A stretch of DNA of 64,000 nt from DATDIC01 sp963777625 (GTDB lineage: Bacteria; Pseudomonadota; Alphaproteobacteria; Acetobacterales; Acetobacteraceae), in the NCBI GenBank assembly GCA_963777625.1, contig CAVZRO010000011.1, positions 62,001-126,000 of the forward strand, written 5' to 3'. A program made the translations under genes and the position numbers. Shown here one piece after another: positions 17,097 through 26,628 of the stretch. Every line of letters begins with the position of its first letter. The first letter of the stretch is position 1. The notes beneath the pieces are model-generated. The model did not search any database, was not told the DNA's origin, and worked only from the letters and a program-made list of their open reading frames with translations.

Positions 17097-18647
17097 TTAC
17101 TCGGCTCCGGCGCTTGCCGGCGGCCTCGGCGAGGCGTTCGAAATCCGGGCGATTTCGGACGCCAGGTCAGGCTGAGCCTGCAAATACCCCATCATTGCCC
17201 GCTCGGCGCGCTGATAGCCGTTCGGGCCGGCGGACGGATCGGGGCTCGGTACGACCGCCAGCGCCACCGGCGCAGCCGAGCCGCCCACCAGGCTGGCTTT
17301 TGCCTGTATCAGGCGCTGATGCAATCCGCCGCCCTGCACACCGGACATCCACAACGCGGTGGCACCGGAGAGCGGTGTCTCGGTCTGCATCAATCGCCAT
17401 CTCACACCATGCACCACAACTGCCTTGCTGCCGCTAAGATCGCCGGTCAGCCCAAGCAGGCGGCGCTGCTCACCGATCACCGCACCCGGGTCGCTGCGCG
17501 GTGAGAAAATTTCGGCGCGGACGATAACGCCGGCTCCGGCACAGCTCAGATGCTGGATCATTATCCGGCCCGGTGCATCGGAAACCATTTGTTCGGCCGG
17601 CGCGGTTTCGGTGCAACCACCGAGCGATAGCAGCGGTGGTTTCGCCGGCAGCTCTGCTGCGCTGGCGCGATCGAACAGCGCGGCAATCAGCGGCCCGATG
17701 AACGCCAGCACGAACACGCCGGCCGCCGCAACGATGAGTGTTCGGGGCGACGCGGTTCGCTGTCCGGCATTCCACTCCAGCGCCACCGGCTTGTCCTGGT
17801 CCTGCCGGAATGGCAGCCCCAGCACGACCAGCAGCAGAATCACGATGGAGAAGAAAATCCAGCCGTACAGCACGTGGTCGGTTGCCGCCGCTTGCGCGCT
17901 GCCGAGCAGGTGCCCAAGCACGACGATGCCAAGCGCGCGAAATCCGTTGGCAACGATCGGAACGACCATCGAGATCAGGATGAAGATCAGACGCCGCTGC
18001 CATGAGCGGTACATCAACAACGCATAGAGGCAGCCGAAGGCGATCGCCGCTATCAGGAACCGCAGGCCGGCGCATGCCTCGGCGATATAGAACGTGCCTT
18101 CCGGTATCTCGATCGTGTAGGCGTCCGTGTAGTTGGGAATCCCGAGCAGATTGAGCCCGTGCGTGGTGAAGGAGGTCGTGATGTCCTGCAGCGCCGGCGT
18201 GATGAACGCGCCGAACGGCACCAGGAAGAACAGATAGAGCAGCGGGCCCAGCAGCGCGTAGTAGAGCCGCCACCCCAGCACCGCCAGGAACAGCAGCTCC
18301 ACAAGTGCCATCGCGGCGAGCTGGCGGCCTTCCATGATGCCGACGCGATCCGCCACGAACCAGACCGCGCCGATCGGCAGCGCCGCGATGGCGACCCAGG
18401 GCACGGGATGCGGCATGGCCCCCATCAGCACGTCGCGGCGATCCCAGATCAGGTAAGCGACGATTGGTATCACCAGAAAGCAATGGTTGTAGGCGGTGGA
18501 AGATATCCAGACCCCGACTGCCGCCACCACCTCGGTGTGGAACATCAGTCCGAGGGCGAGCAGCCCGATCGCCAGCGCCGGGACCGCCGGCTTCATGGCG
18601 CTCGACCACGCTGACGCAGGCGGCGGCGCGAGGAGCTGGCTGCTCAT
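17097..18647 (-). CDS. xrtA: Exosortase (XrtA/EpsH type) with C-terminal EpsI-like domain
   Basis: The 516-residue protein has about eight transmembrane helices in residues 18-320 with the exosortase active site: cysteine in EACAGLRFL (residue 192), arginine in ANGFRALGI and histidine in TDHVLYGW. Residues about 330-516 form an extracytoplasmic EpsI-like domain, as in fused exosortase A proteins. Exosortases are membrane transpeptidases that process PEP-CTERM sorting signals and are encoded with exopolysaccharide genes. The ATG overlaps the FemAB-like stop by one base (TAATG). I see no PEP-CTERM substrate protein in the window. Confidence 0.93.
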   Translation of the reverse strand: MSSQLLAPPPASAWSSAMKPAVPALAIGLLALGLMFHTEVVAAVGVWISSTAYNHCFLVIPIVAYLIWDRRDVLMGAMPHPVPWVAIAALPIGAVWFVADRVGIMEGRQLAAMALVELLFLAVLGWRLYYALLGPLLYLFFLVPFGAFITPALQDITTSFTTHGLNLLGIPNYTDAYTIEIPEGTFYIAEACAGLRFLIAAIAFGCLYALLMYRSWQRRLIFILISMVVPIVANGFRALGIVVLGHLLGSAQAAATDHVLYGWIFFSIVILLLVVLGLPFRQDQDKPVALEWNAGQRTASPRTLIVAAAGVFVLAFIGPLIAALFDRASAAELPAKPPLLSLGGCTETAPAEQMVSDAPGRIMIQHLSCAGAGVIVRAEIFSPRSDPGAVIGEQRRLLGLTGDLSGSKAVVVHGVRWRLMQTETPLSGATALWMSGVQGGGLHQRLIQAKASLVGGSAAPVALAVVPSPDPSAGPNGYQRAERAMMGYLQAQPDLASEIARISNASPRPPASAGAE

Positions 18648-19684
18648 TACCCGAGGCCTCGCACAAGATAGGGACCGATCGTATTGGCCACCGGCAGCGG
18701 CAACCGCTTCCAGCCAGCAATGAACAGCTTATATTTTGGATTCAGCGGATTATTATCCGGAATCCGTGCGCCGGCGGCCAGCTTGTAGCGATAATGCAGC
18801 GGCACCGGCTCGAATCCCCAATTCTGTTTGAACGCGTAAGACCCAGTGCCGATCTTGCTGCGGCCGAAGTCGAACAGGCGACAGCCGCGGGCGGCGGCGC
18901 GACGCATCACGTCCCAGTACATGAAGTCATTTCCGGCACGCTTGCGCGCCTCCTGCGTGCCGCCACCGTAATAGGGCAGCACCTCGTCGCGAAAGTAGAA
19001 ATTCATCACCGCGGCGATCGGTGTTTCTCCGTCCAGCACAGTGAGCACGTCGCAGGCATCGCGGAACGCCTCTGTCAGGATGCGGAAATAGCGGCGGGAA
19101 AATACCGGCGTGCCGAGATTGCGCACGCTCTCGGCATAGACCCGATGCAGCACCCTCACGTCGTGCCCGACCTGCGAGGTCAGCCCGTTCTGGATCCCTT
19201 TACGCACCATGGCGCGCTGCTTGCGCGGTATCGCCTTCATGTTGGTCTCGTCGTCGGCGCCGATCGGCTTGCGGAACGTGACATACAGCTCGGGCCGCTC
19301 GATCCAGTCGGTTTCGCCCTGCTCACGCTGGCGCAACTCGATCACCTGCGCGCCGGTCCGGTGCAGCAGGGTTTCCGCGTGGCTGTGCAACGCGGCGGCG
19401 GTTTCGGCGTCCGCCGCCAGCGGGCCGCCATAGACGCAGAACGGGACCGAAACCAGGGCATTCCCGAACAGGCGCGTCCTGACATGGGCGAGCGGCAGCA
19501 CGCCGGTCAGCGCTCCGTCACGCTCGGCCAGGGTGTAGTGGGTGCGGTGCCGGAACGCGCGCTCGATCACCTCGCGCCAGGCGGCAAGGTGGAAGAAGGT
19601 TCCATCGGGGTGGGCCTGCACGAAGGCATCCCAGGCCGGCGCGGAGGCCGGTTCCAGCGGACGAAGGGTTATGCCAGGCCGCAT
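18647..19684 (-). CDS. FemAB-like peptidyl/acyl transferase of the XrtA cluster
   Basis: This 345-residue protein belongs to the FemAB/GNAT-fold proteins encoded next to exosortase A. Visible features are DGTFFHLAAWREVIERAF at residues 28-45, PRKQRAMVRKGIQNGL, FRDEVLPYYGGGTQEAR and the NDFMYWDVMRRAAARGC stretch near residue 250. FemAB relatives transfer aminoacyl groups to peptidoglycan or glycan precursors; the role here is unproven. The initiator ATG (19682-19684) lies inside a dispersed repeat element, so the first few residues are repeat-derived. No alternative start is evident before the conserved part. It is translationally coupled to the exosortase gene. Confidence 0.85.
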   Translation of the reverse strand: MRPGITLRPLEPASAPAWDAFVQAHPDGTFFHLAAWREVIERAFRHRTHYTLAERDGALTGVLPLAHVRTRLFGNALVSVPFCVYGGPLAADAETAAALHSHAETLLHRTGAQVIELRQREQGETDWIERPELYVTFRKPIGADDETNMKAIPRKQRAMVRKGIQNGLTSQVGHDVRVLHRVYAESVRNLGTPVFSRRYFRILTEAFRDACDVLTVLDGETPIAAVMNFYFRDEVLPYYGGGTQEARKRAGNDFMYWDVMRRAAARGCRLFDFGRSKIGTGSYAFKQNWGFEPVPLHYRYKLAAGARIPDNNPLNPKYKLFIAGWKRLPLPVANTIGPYLVRGLG

Positions 19685-19850
19685 TGAGGATGACCCATCC
19701 TGCCGATGTTGCCCGGAGCAACGTGAAGCGAACGAGCGGCGGGGTGGGCGACAAAGTCATGGATGGCCGGCCCCTCGGGACGGGTGCGTTGATGGCCGGG
19801 ACAAGCCGGACAAGCCCGGCCATGACGGAGCCTTCGCCGGCCATGACGGG
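19669..19850. repeat. Composite dispersed repeat, copy B, covering the FemAB start
   Basis: The element begins TTATGCCAGGCCGCATTGAG and continues through AACGTGAAGCGAACGAGCGG and GACAAAGTCATGGATGGCC to repeated CAAGCCCGGCCATGACGG ends. Its first 16 bases are in the FemAB-like coding region on the opposite strand, including the start codon. Confidence 0.9.
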
Positions 19851-19876
19851 AAGAGGTTTATGGCCATGGGGGTGGC

Positions 19877-20803
19877 TCAGGCGGACAACACCGCTCGCGG
19901 CTGGTCAGCGGCGGCGGTGGGAGAGGGCCGATCTTCATTCAGCAGATCGGCGAATGCCGTGTCCATTCGCTCCCAGGCGAACTCCCGCAGCAGGCGATCG
20001 AGCCGGCCCGACATGCGACCGAGATTGATGTAATGCCGCGCCCGTGATCGCCAGCCGCAGTTGGCGACCCGTGGCTGGCCCGGATCGACCTCCCACGGGT
20101 GAAAGTAGAACACCCCGCGGCTGCCTTCGACGCGGTTGACGTGGCGCAGCCCGGCGCGGAACACGCGATACGGCAGCAGCCTGAAATAACCGCCGCCCGA
20201 GCAGGGCAGGTTGTGACCGGCCACCCGCACGGTGGTCATCGGGATTTCCAAGAGCGCTCCGCCGTCGGGACGGAACGGGGATCGCGGCGCGTCGCGCATC
20301 TGGCCATACAGGTCGTGGCGCACCGGGTTGATGCTGGAACTGTAGCGGTATCCCTCGCTTTCCAGCACCGCGAACGCCCACATGTTGCGTGCCCCGATGG
20401 AAAATGTCGCGGCGCGATATCCCACCACCGGCACCCCGCCGATATCCTCCAGCAGCCGCCGCGTGCGGCCGACATCGGCCCGGAACGCGGCAGGGTCTTG
20501 CGTGTCCGCCCGGGTATGGTCCCAGCCGTGGCTGGCCAGTTCGTGGCCGTCCGCCACGATGCGGCGAACCAGCGCGGGATATCGGTGGGCGATCCATCCC
20601 AGGGTGAAGAAGGTCGCCCGCACGCCGGCACGGTCGAACTGCTGGAGGATGCGCTCCGTGTTCGCTTCCACCCGTTGCGGGATGCCGTCCCAGCTCGCCC
20701 GCGCGATGCAGCCGGCGAATGCCTGAACCTGGAAATAATCTTCCACATCGACGGTCATGGCATTCCGCGGCGGGGCGACCATCGGAACCGGAGCGTGCAT
20801 CAT
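19877..20803 (-). CDS. Polysaccharide deacetylase, XrtA-associated (DUF3473)
   Basis: The 308-residue NodB-fold deacetylase has MTVDVEDYFQVQAF (first metal-binding aspartate pair) near residue 16, TFFTLGWIAHRYP, the metal-binding histidines in ELASHGWDHTR, YRAATFSIG and the C-terminal YFHPWEVDPGQPR block that typifies the DUF3473 branch in exosortase clusters. It is expected to deacetylate N-acetylated sugars of the exopolysaccharide. It lacks a clear signal peptide, as do its relatives. The start overlaps the stop of the AAA ATPase gene by four bases, so the genes are coupled. Confidence 0.93.
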   Translation of the reverse strand: MMHAPVPMVAPPRNAMTVDVEDYFQVQAFAGCIARASWDGIPQRVEANTERILQQFDRAGVRATFFTLGWIAHRYPALVRRIVADGHELASHGWDHTRADTQDPAAFRADVGRTRRLLEDIGGVPVVGYRAATFSIGARNMWAFAVLESEGYRYSSSINPVRHDLYGQMRDAPRSPFRPDGGALLEIPMTTVRVAGHNLPCSGGGYFRLLPYRVFRAGLRHVNRVEGSRGVFYFHPWEVDPGQPRVANCGWRSRARHYINLGRMSGRLDRLLREFAWERMDTAFADLLNEDRPSPTAAADQPRAVLSA

Positions 20804-21783
20804 CGGTGTCCCGCCTGATAGCCGCCGAGCAGATCGATCAAGCGGCGGAAAATCCGGTCCTGCCGCGCCACACCGTGTTCCAGCGCGGCGATGCGCCGCG
20901 ACAGCCCCTCGGATCCGGCGCCGTTGAGCAACTGACCCTCGCCCGGCGGGGGCGGGAGAATGCCGCCGGAACCGATATCGCGGTCCAGCTCGGTCGCGAT
21001 CGTCTCCACCATCTCGGCGCTGATCTCGTGTGATTCTTCCAGCGCGCCGTATAGCAGGATGCGGGTGCAGAGCGTGTTGACGCGGCGCGGGATACCACCG
21101 CTGTGGTGGAACACGCCGGAAAACGCCAACTCCTGCCAGTGCGGATCATCGGTCCAGCCCACGGTGCGCAACCGGTGCTCCACGTAGGATCGCGTCTCGG
21201 GCTCGGTCAGCGGGCCGAGATGATAGGACGCCAGCACGCGCTGGCGCAGTTGCTCCAGCTCCTGGCTGGCGAGCATGGGACGGAATTGCGGCTGGCCCAG
21301 CAGGATCGTCTGCACCGAGGCGCGGCTGTCCAGGGTGATGTTGGACAGCATCCGCAGCTCCTCCAGCGCGACAACCGTCAGATTCTGCACCTCATCAACG
21401 ACCAGCAGGCACCGGCGCCCCTGGGCGCGCTGCTCGCGCACCATCTTTTCGAACCGGCGGAGCAGGGTCGCCTTGTCGGCGCCGCCGTCTTCAATTCCGT
21501 AACTCGTCACGATCAGCCGCAGCAGGTCGTCACCGGAGACCTGCGTGGTGACGACGCGGCCCAGCACATAGGTGCGGCGGTCGAGCTGCGACCAGAGCTG
21601 CTCCACCAGCGTCGTCTTCCCGGCACCGACTTCGCCGGTGATGACGATGAAGCCTTCCTGCTGCTCCAGCCCGTAGACCAGGTGCGAAATCGCCCGGCTG
21701 TGGCTGGAACTGCCGAAGAAGAACCGGGTGTCCGGGGTGAGCTGAAACGGGATGCCGCTCAGGCGGTAGAAGTTTTCGTACAC
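20800..21783 (-). CDS. ExeA-like AAA ATPase of the XrtA cluster
   Basis: This 327-residue protein begins MYENFYRLSGIPFQLTPDTR and has Walker A GEVGAGKTTLVEQL (residues about 50-63), Walker B CLLVVDEVQNL, the arginine-containing LGPLTEPETRSYVEHRL lid and GIPRRVNTLCTRILL. It matches the secretion-ATPase-like proteins of exosortase/exopolysaccharide loci, thought to drive or regulate export at the inner membrane. It lies between the outer-membrane protein gene (7 bp upstream) and the deacetylase gene (4-bp overlap). The exact partner is unknown. Confidence 0.92.
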   Translation of the reverse strand: MYENFYRLSGIPFQLTPDTRFFFGSSSHSRAISHLVYGLEQQEGFIVITGEVGAGKTTLVEQLWSQLDRRTYVLGRVVTTQVSGDDLLRLIVTSYGIEDGGADKATLLRRFEKMVREQRAQGRRCLLVVDEVQNLTVVALEELRMLSNITLDSRASVQTILLGQPQFRPMLASQELEQLRQRVLASYHLGPLTEPETRSYVEHRLRTVGWTDDPHWQELAFSGVFHHSGGIPRRVNTLCTRILLYGALEESHEISAEMVETIATELDRDIGSGGILPPPPGEGQLLNGAGSEGLSRRIAALEHGVARQDRIFRRLIDLLGGYQAGHR

Positions 21784-21790
21784 GTTACAG

Positions 21791-23500
21791 TCAGAAGGTT
21801 CGGGTCAGGCCGACGAGCAGGACGTCATTGTACATCGAAACTCCGGGGACGTTCGAGTGCCGGTCGAGGAAATGGTACGCAACGGACCCGGTCAGCTTGT
21901 CGGAGAACTGATACCGCAGGATGGCGCTGACGCCAAAGAACTGTTCGTCCTGGTTGGAGCCGTTTCCGAGCGTCCGTGTCCCGTAACTCACGCTGCTGGT
22001 CAACAACGTGCGGTCGCTGATCTCATGCCGCCAGGTGGCGGTTCCGGTGGTGCTCACGTCGCCGACTGCCGGCGTGGTTTGGCCGGGGCCGGTCGCCACT
22101 GGTTCCCGGTTCTCGTGCTGAAGGCTGAGCGAGATCGTGTCGCGGTCGAGCAGCGTCGTCGCGGTGGCCACGAGCTGATGGGTGCGATACAGATTGTCAT
22201 TGATTCCTAATAAGGAGTTTACGATCGAAATGGGGGCTCCGGTCTCCAGGTTGATCGGATTGCCCTCCGGGTTGACATCCGTTTGCGACAATTCGCTTTC
22301 GATCTGCTGAAGATCGGTGGTCAGGCCGGAGGTGTATCTCGCGGTCAGCACTGTGCGGGCGGTGACCGAATAGCGAGCCAGGCCCTGGAACGACGTGATG
22401 CCGTCGTGATGGCCATATTCCAGGACGACCTGGCTGTCGGTGTTCGGCGTGAGCGTGGTGCCGACCCCCCACACCGCGTCATTGATCAGAACCGGTGGTT
22501 GGGAGTGCGGAAAATCGATATGCTCGGCGCCGAACTCGCCAAATACCAGCACTTGCCGGGTCAGCACATAGCCGATCCGGTTTTCCGCGATGGACCGGTT
22601 GGCACCGTTTTGTATTCCGGTTCCCGTGGAGCTTGCGGTGTCGAGCGTGGCCAGATTGACGACGCGTCCGAACTGTGGGCCGGACAGGAACTGCGCGATG
22701 GCTTCGCCGGTAAATGTGCGGGTGCCTGGGCCGGTGGGCGAGTTCAACAGCGACCCACTGGTCTGGCTGGCGTAGCTCTGCGTCAGGTTGATGCCGAACT
22801 TGCCGGTGCCGGTATCGCCGAAATGGCGCAGCACGTACGGAAAAAGCTGTGAGCTTTCCGTCTGGGTGAGGTTGTTCTTGCTCAGGGTGCTGGCGGCGCC
22901 GCCGAACCCGGGGTTGGCCAATGTCGGCGCACCGAAGTTGAGACCGGCAAAGCCGCCGCCGGTCGGCACGTCGTCGGCAAAGGCACGTGCCTTCAGGAAC
23001 AGTGTATCGGGCACCAGGATTGCGTCGCCCACGGCGAGCAATTGCTGGCCGACGCTGTCCTGGCTCGGGGTGCGCGCGTAGAGGCGAACAATCGGGTTAT
23101 AATTGAGCTTGAGATTGAGCCGCGGTGTATCGCCGCTGATCGCGACGCCGGGCGATAGCAGCGTTATGAAATCGTATCGCCGGTCATTCTCGGTTTGGAA
23201 TATGTTGTCGTTGAACTCCTCAAATCCGCTGATCCGTGGCACCACAAGGAAGCCAGGAGCCGGAACGACACCCGTGCCCGGCCCAAGGTTTGTCTGGTAT
23301 TTGAAATTCGGTGGTTGTTGCGGCGCGCCGAGCGTTCCGGGGAACGGATTCGCCGCGGCTCCGTTGCCCGGAAACCCAAGGGGTCCGGGCAGTTCAGCCG
23401 AGGTCTGTGCCAGTCCTGCTCGCGCGCTTGCCAGAAAACACAGCAGGCTCGCCGCCATTGCAGGCCAGCCGCGGCAATACGACGCGTTTCCGGCTGCCAT
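21791..23500 (-). CDS. Outer-membrane beta-barrel protein of the XrtA exopolysaccharide cluster
   Basis: The 569-residue protein has an N-terminal signal peptide (AASLLCFLASARAGLAQ), a Pro/Gly-rich linker, then many alternating strands with aromatic girdles and a C-terminal strand ending GLTRTF, the terminal phenylalanine expected for beta-barrel assembly. Motifs FEEFNDNIFQTENDRRYDFI and LNLKLNYNPIVRLYA match the outer-membrane proteins found with exosortase A. It probably forms or accompanies the secretion channel of the polysaccharide. A second in-frame ATG 14 codons downstream would also retain the signal peptide. Confidence 0.87.
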   Translation of the reverse strand: MAAGNASYCRGWPAMAASLLCFLASARAGLAQTSAELPGPLGFPGNGAAANPFPGTLGAPQQPPNFKYQTNLGPGTGVVPAPGFLVVPRISGFEEFNDNIFQTENDRRYDFITLLSPGVAISGDTPRLNLKLNYNPIVRLYARTPSQDSVGQQLLAVGDAILVPDTLFLKARAFADDVPTGGGFAGLNFGAPTLANPGFGGAASTLSKNNLTQTESSQLFPYVLRHFGDTGTGKFGINLTQSYASQTSGSLLNSPTGPGTRTFTGEAIAQFLSGPQFGRVVNLATLDTASSTGTGIQNGANRSIAENRIGYVLTRQVLVFGEFGAEHIDFPHSQPPVLINDAVWGVGTTLTPNTDSQVVLEYGHHDGITSFQGLARYSVTARTVLTARYTSGLTTDLQQIESELSQTDVNPEGNPINLETGAPISIVNSLLGINDNLYRTHQLVATATTLLDRDTISLSLQHENREPVATGPGQTTPAVGDVSTTGTATWRHEISDRTLLTSSVSYGTRTLGNGSNQDEQFFGVSAILRYQFSDKLTGSVAYHFLDRHSNVPGVSMYNDVLLVGLTRTF

Positions 23501-23524
23501 TCTCTCCGCCCCGCCGACTCGCGG

Positions 23525-24406
23525 TCATGATGTATAGGCGTAAGAATACACGCCGAAACTGCGTGGCGTCGACATTTGCACTTTGTTCAGGAGCAGGGTG
23601 ATCGTCGGGCAGGTCTGAATGAGGTCCAGCGACGCCTCCACCTCGTCCCGCTGGGTCCGTTCGGCTTCGATCACAAAGAGTATCTGGCCGACAACCGGAG
23701 CGAGGGTAGCCGGGTCGCTGGTTGAAAGGCAGGGCGACACGTCGAGGATGATCAGCCGGTCCGAAAACCGGCGGCCCAGGTTCTGCATCGCCCGCACCAT
23801 CTGGTCGCTGGCAAACAGCTCGGGACGTTCGCCGCGCTGCTGGCCTACCGGCAACACGCTCAATGTGCCGATCTCAGTGGGGTGCAGCAGCGCCAGAGCA
23901 TCGGTCTGCGGCGCCAGCGCCAGATCGAGCAGGCCGGCGGATTGCGTCAGTCCGAGTGAATCACCCAATGATCCGTTCTTGGCATCGGCGTCCACCAGAA
24001 GCACGGGCCGGTCGCCTTGGCGGGCGATGCTTGCGGCCAGATTGACCGCGGTGAAGGTTTTGCCCTCCTTCGGCCTCGCACTGGTGACCATCACCAGGTT
24101 GGAGAACCCTGCCTCGCCACCCGGCTGCCCAAAGGCGGCCCGCAGCACCTGGCTCTGCACCAGGCGAAACTCCTCGCTGACCCGGTTGCGGGCTGTCTTG
24201 CCGGCAATCAATCCGGTCTTGGCCAGCGTCCGCAGTGACAGCGGCGGGTTCGGTGGGGCCGGCAGATTTTCTGACGCCACGAAGTCGGCTGGCGGCGGCA
24301 GCGCCTCGGGCGCTGGTGACGTGGACGCCAGATCGGGCGCCGTGCCGGCACGCCGCAGCCGTTCCGCTGCCCGCTCGACCACGTGCAGCTTGCCGGGAGT
24401 GTTCAT
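23525..24406 (-). CDS. XrtA-associated tyrosine autokinase (BY-kinase)
   Basis: The 293-residue cytoplasmic kinase has Walker A SARPKEGKTFTAVNLA, Walker A' VLLVDADAKNGSLG and Walker B LIILDVSPC, as in CpsD/Wzc-type BY-kinases. The C-terminus carries the short tyrosine cluster GVYSYAYTS, the likely autophosphorylation site. It works with the separate chain-length protein encoded immediately upstream (the stop at 24407 directly precedes this ATG at 24406) to control polymer length and export. The long Pro/Ala-rich N-terminus (residues 20-60) is a low-complexity linker. Confidence 0.93.
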   Translation of the reverse strand: MNTPGKLHVVERAAERLRRAGTAPDLASTSPAPEALPPPADFVASENLPAPPNPPLSLRTLAKTGLIAGKTARNRVSEEFRLVQSQVLRAAFGQPGGEAGFSNLVMVTSARPKEGKTFTAVNLAASIARQGDRPVLLVDADAKNGSLGDSLGLTQSAGLLDLALAPQTDALALLHPTEIGTLSVLPVGQQRGERPELFASDQMVRAMQNLGRRFSDRLIILDVSPCLSTSDPATLAPVVGQILFVIEAERTQRDEVEASLDLIQTCPTITLLLNKVQMSTPRSFGVYSYAYTS

Positions 24407-25924
24407 TCAGGCGACCGCCGTGGCGCGGAGAAAGTGAAATAACAGTCCTCCGTAGAGGCTGATCAGCACCACCACGGCAATCCCGAAACTGGTGACCGCA
24501 AGCAGCCGTCGTCGCCAGGGAATTGAACTCAACAAGGAGATGCCACCGAGCACAGGCAATCCCAGGCTGCGCAGATCCTCCACCACCCAGAACGACCGGT
24601 CGAGCTGGGCCAGCAGCATCGGCACGGCCACTCCGGCGGCGATGCCGACGCCTAGCACAATACTGCTCAGAAGCAGCCGGTTGGGTCCCGACGCGATGCG
24701 CGGGATTACCGGCGGGTCCACCACGCGGATCTGTACTTTGTCAGCCTGGGTATCCGCTGCCTCGCCGATATTGGCCGATTGCAAGCGCCCCAGCAGGTCA
24801 TCGTAGTTCTTGCGCAACACCGTGTAGCCACGGGTGATATTCTGATATTGCGCGATCAGGGTCGGCTTATCCTTTTCCAGCTCCTGCAGCTTCGTTCGAT
24901 CCACCTGCATTGACGCGAGCTGCTTGTTCAGTGCGTTCGCATCCGCCACGATTTCGATGAGCTTAAGCTGCAGCTCCTCGTAGGCCGGGTTCGGCGCGGC
25001 GCGGCCGCCGGCGGCGCCGTGGCTCGGCGAAGCTTTGAGCGCGGCAATCAGTTGCTGCTGCGCGATCACGTCAGGGAATACGTCGGTATATTTCAGCCGC
25101 AGGACGCGCAGCTTCTCCTCGGCTTGCGCCAGCGTCGTCGGTGCCCCCGGGCCGCCTCGATCGGCTTCCTGCAAGGTTGGTTGCATGCCCTCAAGCTGCT
25201 TCTTGTAGGCCGCGGCAAGCGCCACCTTGGTTTGCAGGGATGCGTCGATCTGGTTGATCTTGGTCTGCAGCGCCTCCACCGGATCCGTCACCGCCTGACC
25301 CGCGCCGTTCAGATTGTCCGCCACCACCAGCCCGGGATATTTCGAGCGAAATGCCGCCCGGTTTGCTTCCGCCACACGGAGCTGCTGCTCGTAAGAGGCG
25401 ATCTGATGCTGCAGGAAAATGCGGGCGTTTTGCATGTCGCGCCGGTCGGAGCCGGTCGCACTGTCGATGAAGATCGTCAGCAGCGCCTGCACGACGTCGC
25501 GTGCCAGCTTGGGATCGCTGTTGGTGTACTGGATCGAGAACAGGTTCAGCTTGTTGTCGGGCTTGACCGAAATGTCGCTCGCCAGTCGGGTTATCATTGC
25601 GTCCCGCTGGGTTGGGCCGTCGACACTCAGGTTGAGGTCGGTCTTCGAGATCAGCGTGTCGAGGTTGGGCCGGCTGACCAGCGTGGCCTGCAGCATTTTT
25701 AGCTGTGCCTCCGGCGAGGCATCCACCGCCAGCCCCTTCAGCAACGGTGTCAGGACCGCATCGGTATTTACATACAGGCGTGCGTTGGCCACGTACTGAT
25801 CCGGCAGCTTGTGGATCACCAGCCAACCGAGGACGCAGATGATCCAGGCGATTGCCACTCCGAGCCAGCGGCGACGCCAGGCGGATTTCAGGGAGCGGCG
25901 GATCAGTGTGAAAATGGCGCCCAT
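24407..25924 (-). CDS. Chain-length determinant (GNVR/Wzz-type) protein
   Basis: This 505-residue inner-membrane co-polymerase has a transmembrane helix at residues about 20-40 (WLGVAIAWIICVLGWLVI), the Wzz domain (VANARLYVNTDAVLTPLLKG), a long periplasmic coiled coil (residues 165-370), the GNVR-like TVLRKNYDDLLGRLQSANIG block and transmembrane helices near residues 420-440 and 475-498. It belongs to the variant found in exosortase-associated exopolysaccharide loci, which lacks its own kinase domain. The kinase is encoded directly downstream, and the Wza-like lipoprotein 11 bp upstream. Confidence 0.93.
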   Translation of the reverse strand: MGAIFTLIRRSLKSAWRRRWLGVAIAWIICVLGWLVIHKLPDQYVANARLYVNTDAVLTPLLKGLAVDASPEAQLKMLQATLVSRPNLDTLISKTDLNLSVDGPTQRDAMITRLASDISVKPDNKLNLFSIQYTNSDPKLARDVVQALLTIFIDSATGSDRRDMQNARIFLQHQIASYEQQLRVAEANRAAFRSKYPGLVVADNLNGAGQAVTDPVEALQTKINQIDASLQTKVALAAAYKKQLEGMQPTLQEADRGGPGAPTTLAQAEEKLRVLRLKYTDVFPDVIAQQQLIAALKASPSHGAAGGRAAPNPAYEELQLKLIEIVADANALNKQLASMQVDRTKLQELEKDKPTLIAQYQNITRGYTVLRKNYDDLLGRLQSANIGEAADTQADKVQIRVVDPPVIPRIASGPNRLLLSSIVLGVGIAAGVAVPMLLAQLDRSFWVVEDLRSLGLPVLGGISLLSSIPWRRRLLAVTSFGIAVVVLISLYGGLLFHFLRATAVA

Positions 25925-25935
25925 GGCCGTGATCC

Positions 25936-26568
25936 TCAGAACCAGCTTTGCGGGATAATGAGCGTGTCGCCCGGTTGCATCCGAACATTCTGGGCCATGT
26001 CGCCGTCCTTGATCAGGTCGTCGAGATGCACGTGCATCTCCTGTTCCTTGCCGGCGCTGTCGCGACGCACGATGACCGCCCGGTTGCCGGCGGCGTATTT
26101 GGTCAGGCCCTTGGTGTCGATCATTACGTCGAGCAAGGTCATCCCGTTGCGATAAGGTATCGCCTTCGGATCGGTGGCCTCGCCCACGACTTTGACCTGC
26201 CGGTCGCTCGGGCCGACGAAGGTCCGCACGATCACTGTTACGTTCGGGGTCTTAACGTACTGCTTCAGCCGCTCGCTGATGTCGCGCGCCAGTTCGGGCG
26301 GCGTGAAGCCGGCGGCCTGGATATCCTGCACCAGGGGGATCGAGATTTTCCCGTCTGGGCGAACCGTCACGTCGCGGTCGCTGAGTTCGGGCGCCTGATA
26401 GACGAATACGCTGAGACCATCGCCCGGCCCGATGATATATTCGGTGGTGTTGGTGCGTGCCGGGACTGCCGGGACCGCCGCAACGGTCGGCAACTGATTC
26501 TGGGTGCAACCGGCCAGCCCGATACCGGCGGTCAGCACGGCCAGGCAAGTGATGGCGATCCTCAACAC
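25936..26568 (-). CDS. Wza-like polysaccharide export lipoprotein
   Basis: The product of about 210 residues is a polysaccharide biosynthesis/export protein. From the GTG at 26568 it begins VLRIAITCLAVLTAGIGLAGC, a lipoprotein signal with lipobox LAGC, followed by the export domain EYIIGPGDGLSVFVYQAPEL, VTVRPDGKISIPLVQ and the SLBB-type segment VKVVGEATDPKAIPYRNGM. It would form the outer-membrane or periplasmic part of the export channel. A GGGGAAAGGA ribosome-binding site lies about 10 bases before the GTG. A longer upstream open frame would run through the tRNA-like gene and is rejected. It leads the minus-strand cluster. Confidence 0.9.
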   Translation of the reverse strand: MLRIAITCLAVLTAGIGLAGCTQNQLPTVAAVPAVPARTNTTEYIIGPGDGLSVFVYQAPELSDRDVTVRPDGKISIPLVQDIQAAGFTPPELARDISERLKQYVKTPNVTVIVRTFVGPSDRQVKVVGEATDPKAIPYRNGMTLLDVMIDTKGLTKYAAGNRAVIVRRDSAGKEQEMHVHLDDLIKDGDMAQNVRMQPGDTLIIPQSWF

Positions 26569-26628
26569 GACGGCACTGTCCTTTCCCCGGAGGCCGGTTT
26601 TGCCGCAGCCGGATGCGAGACGCCCGGC

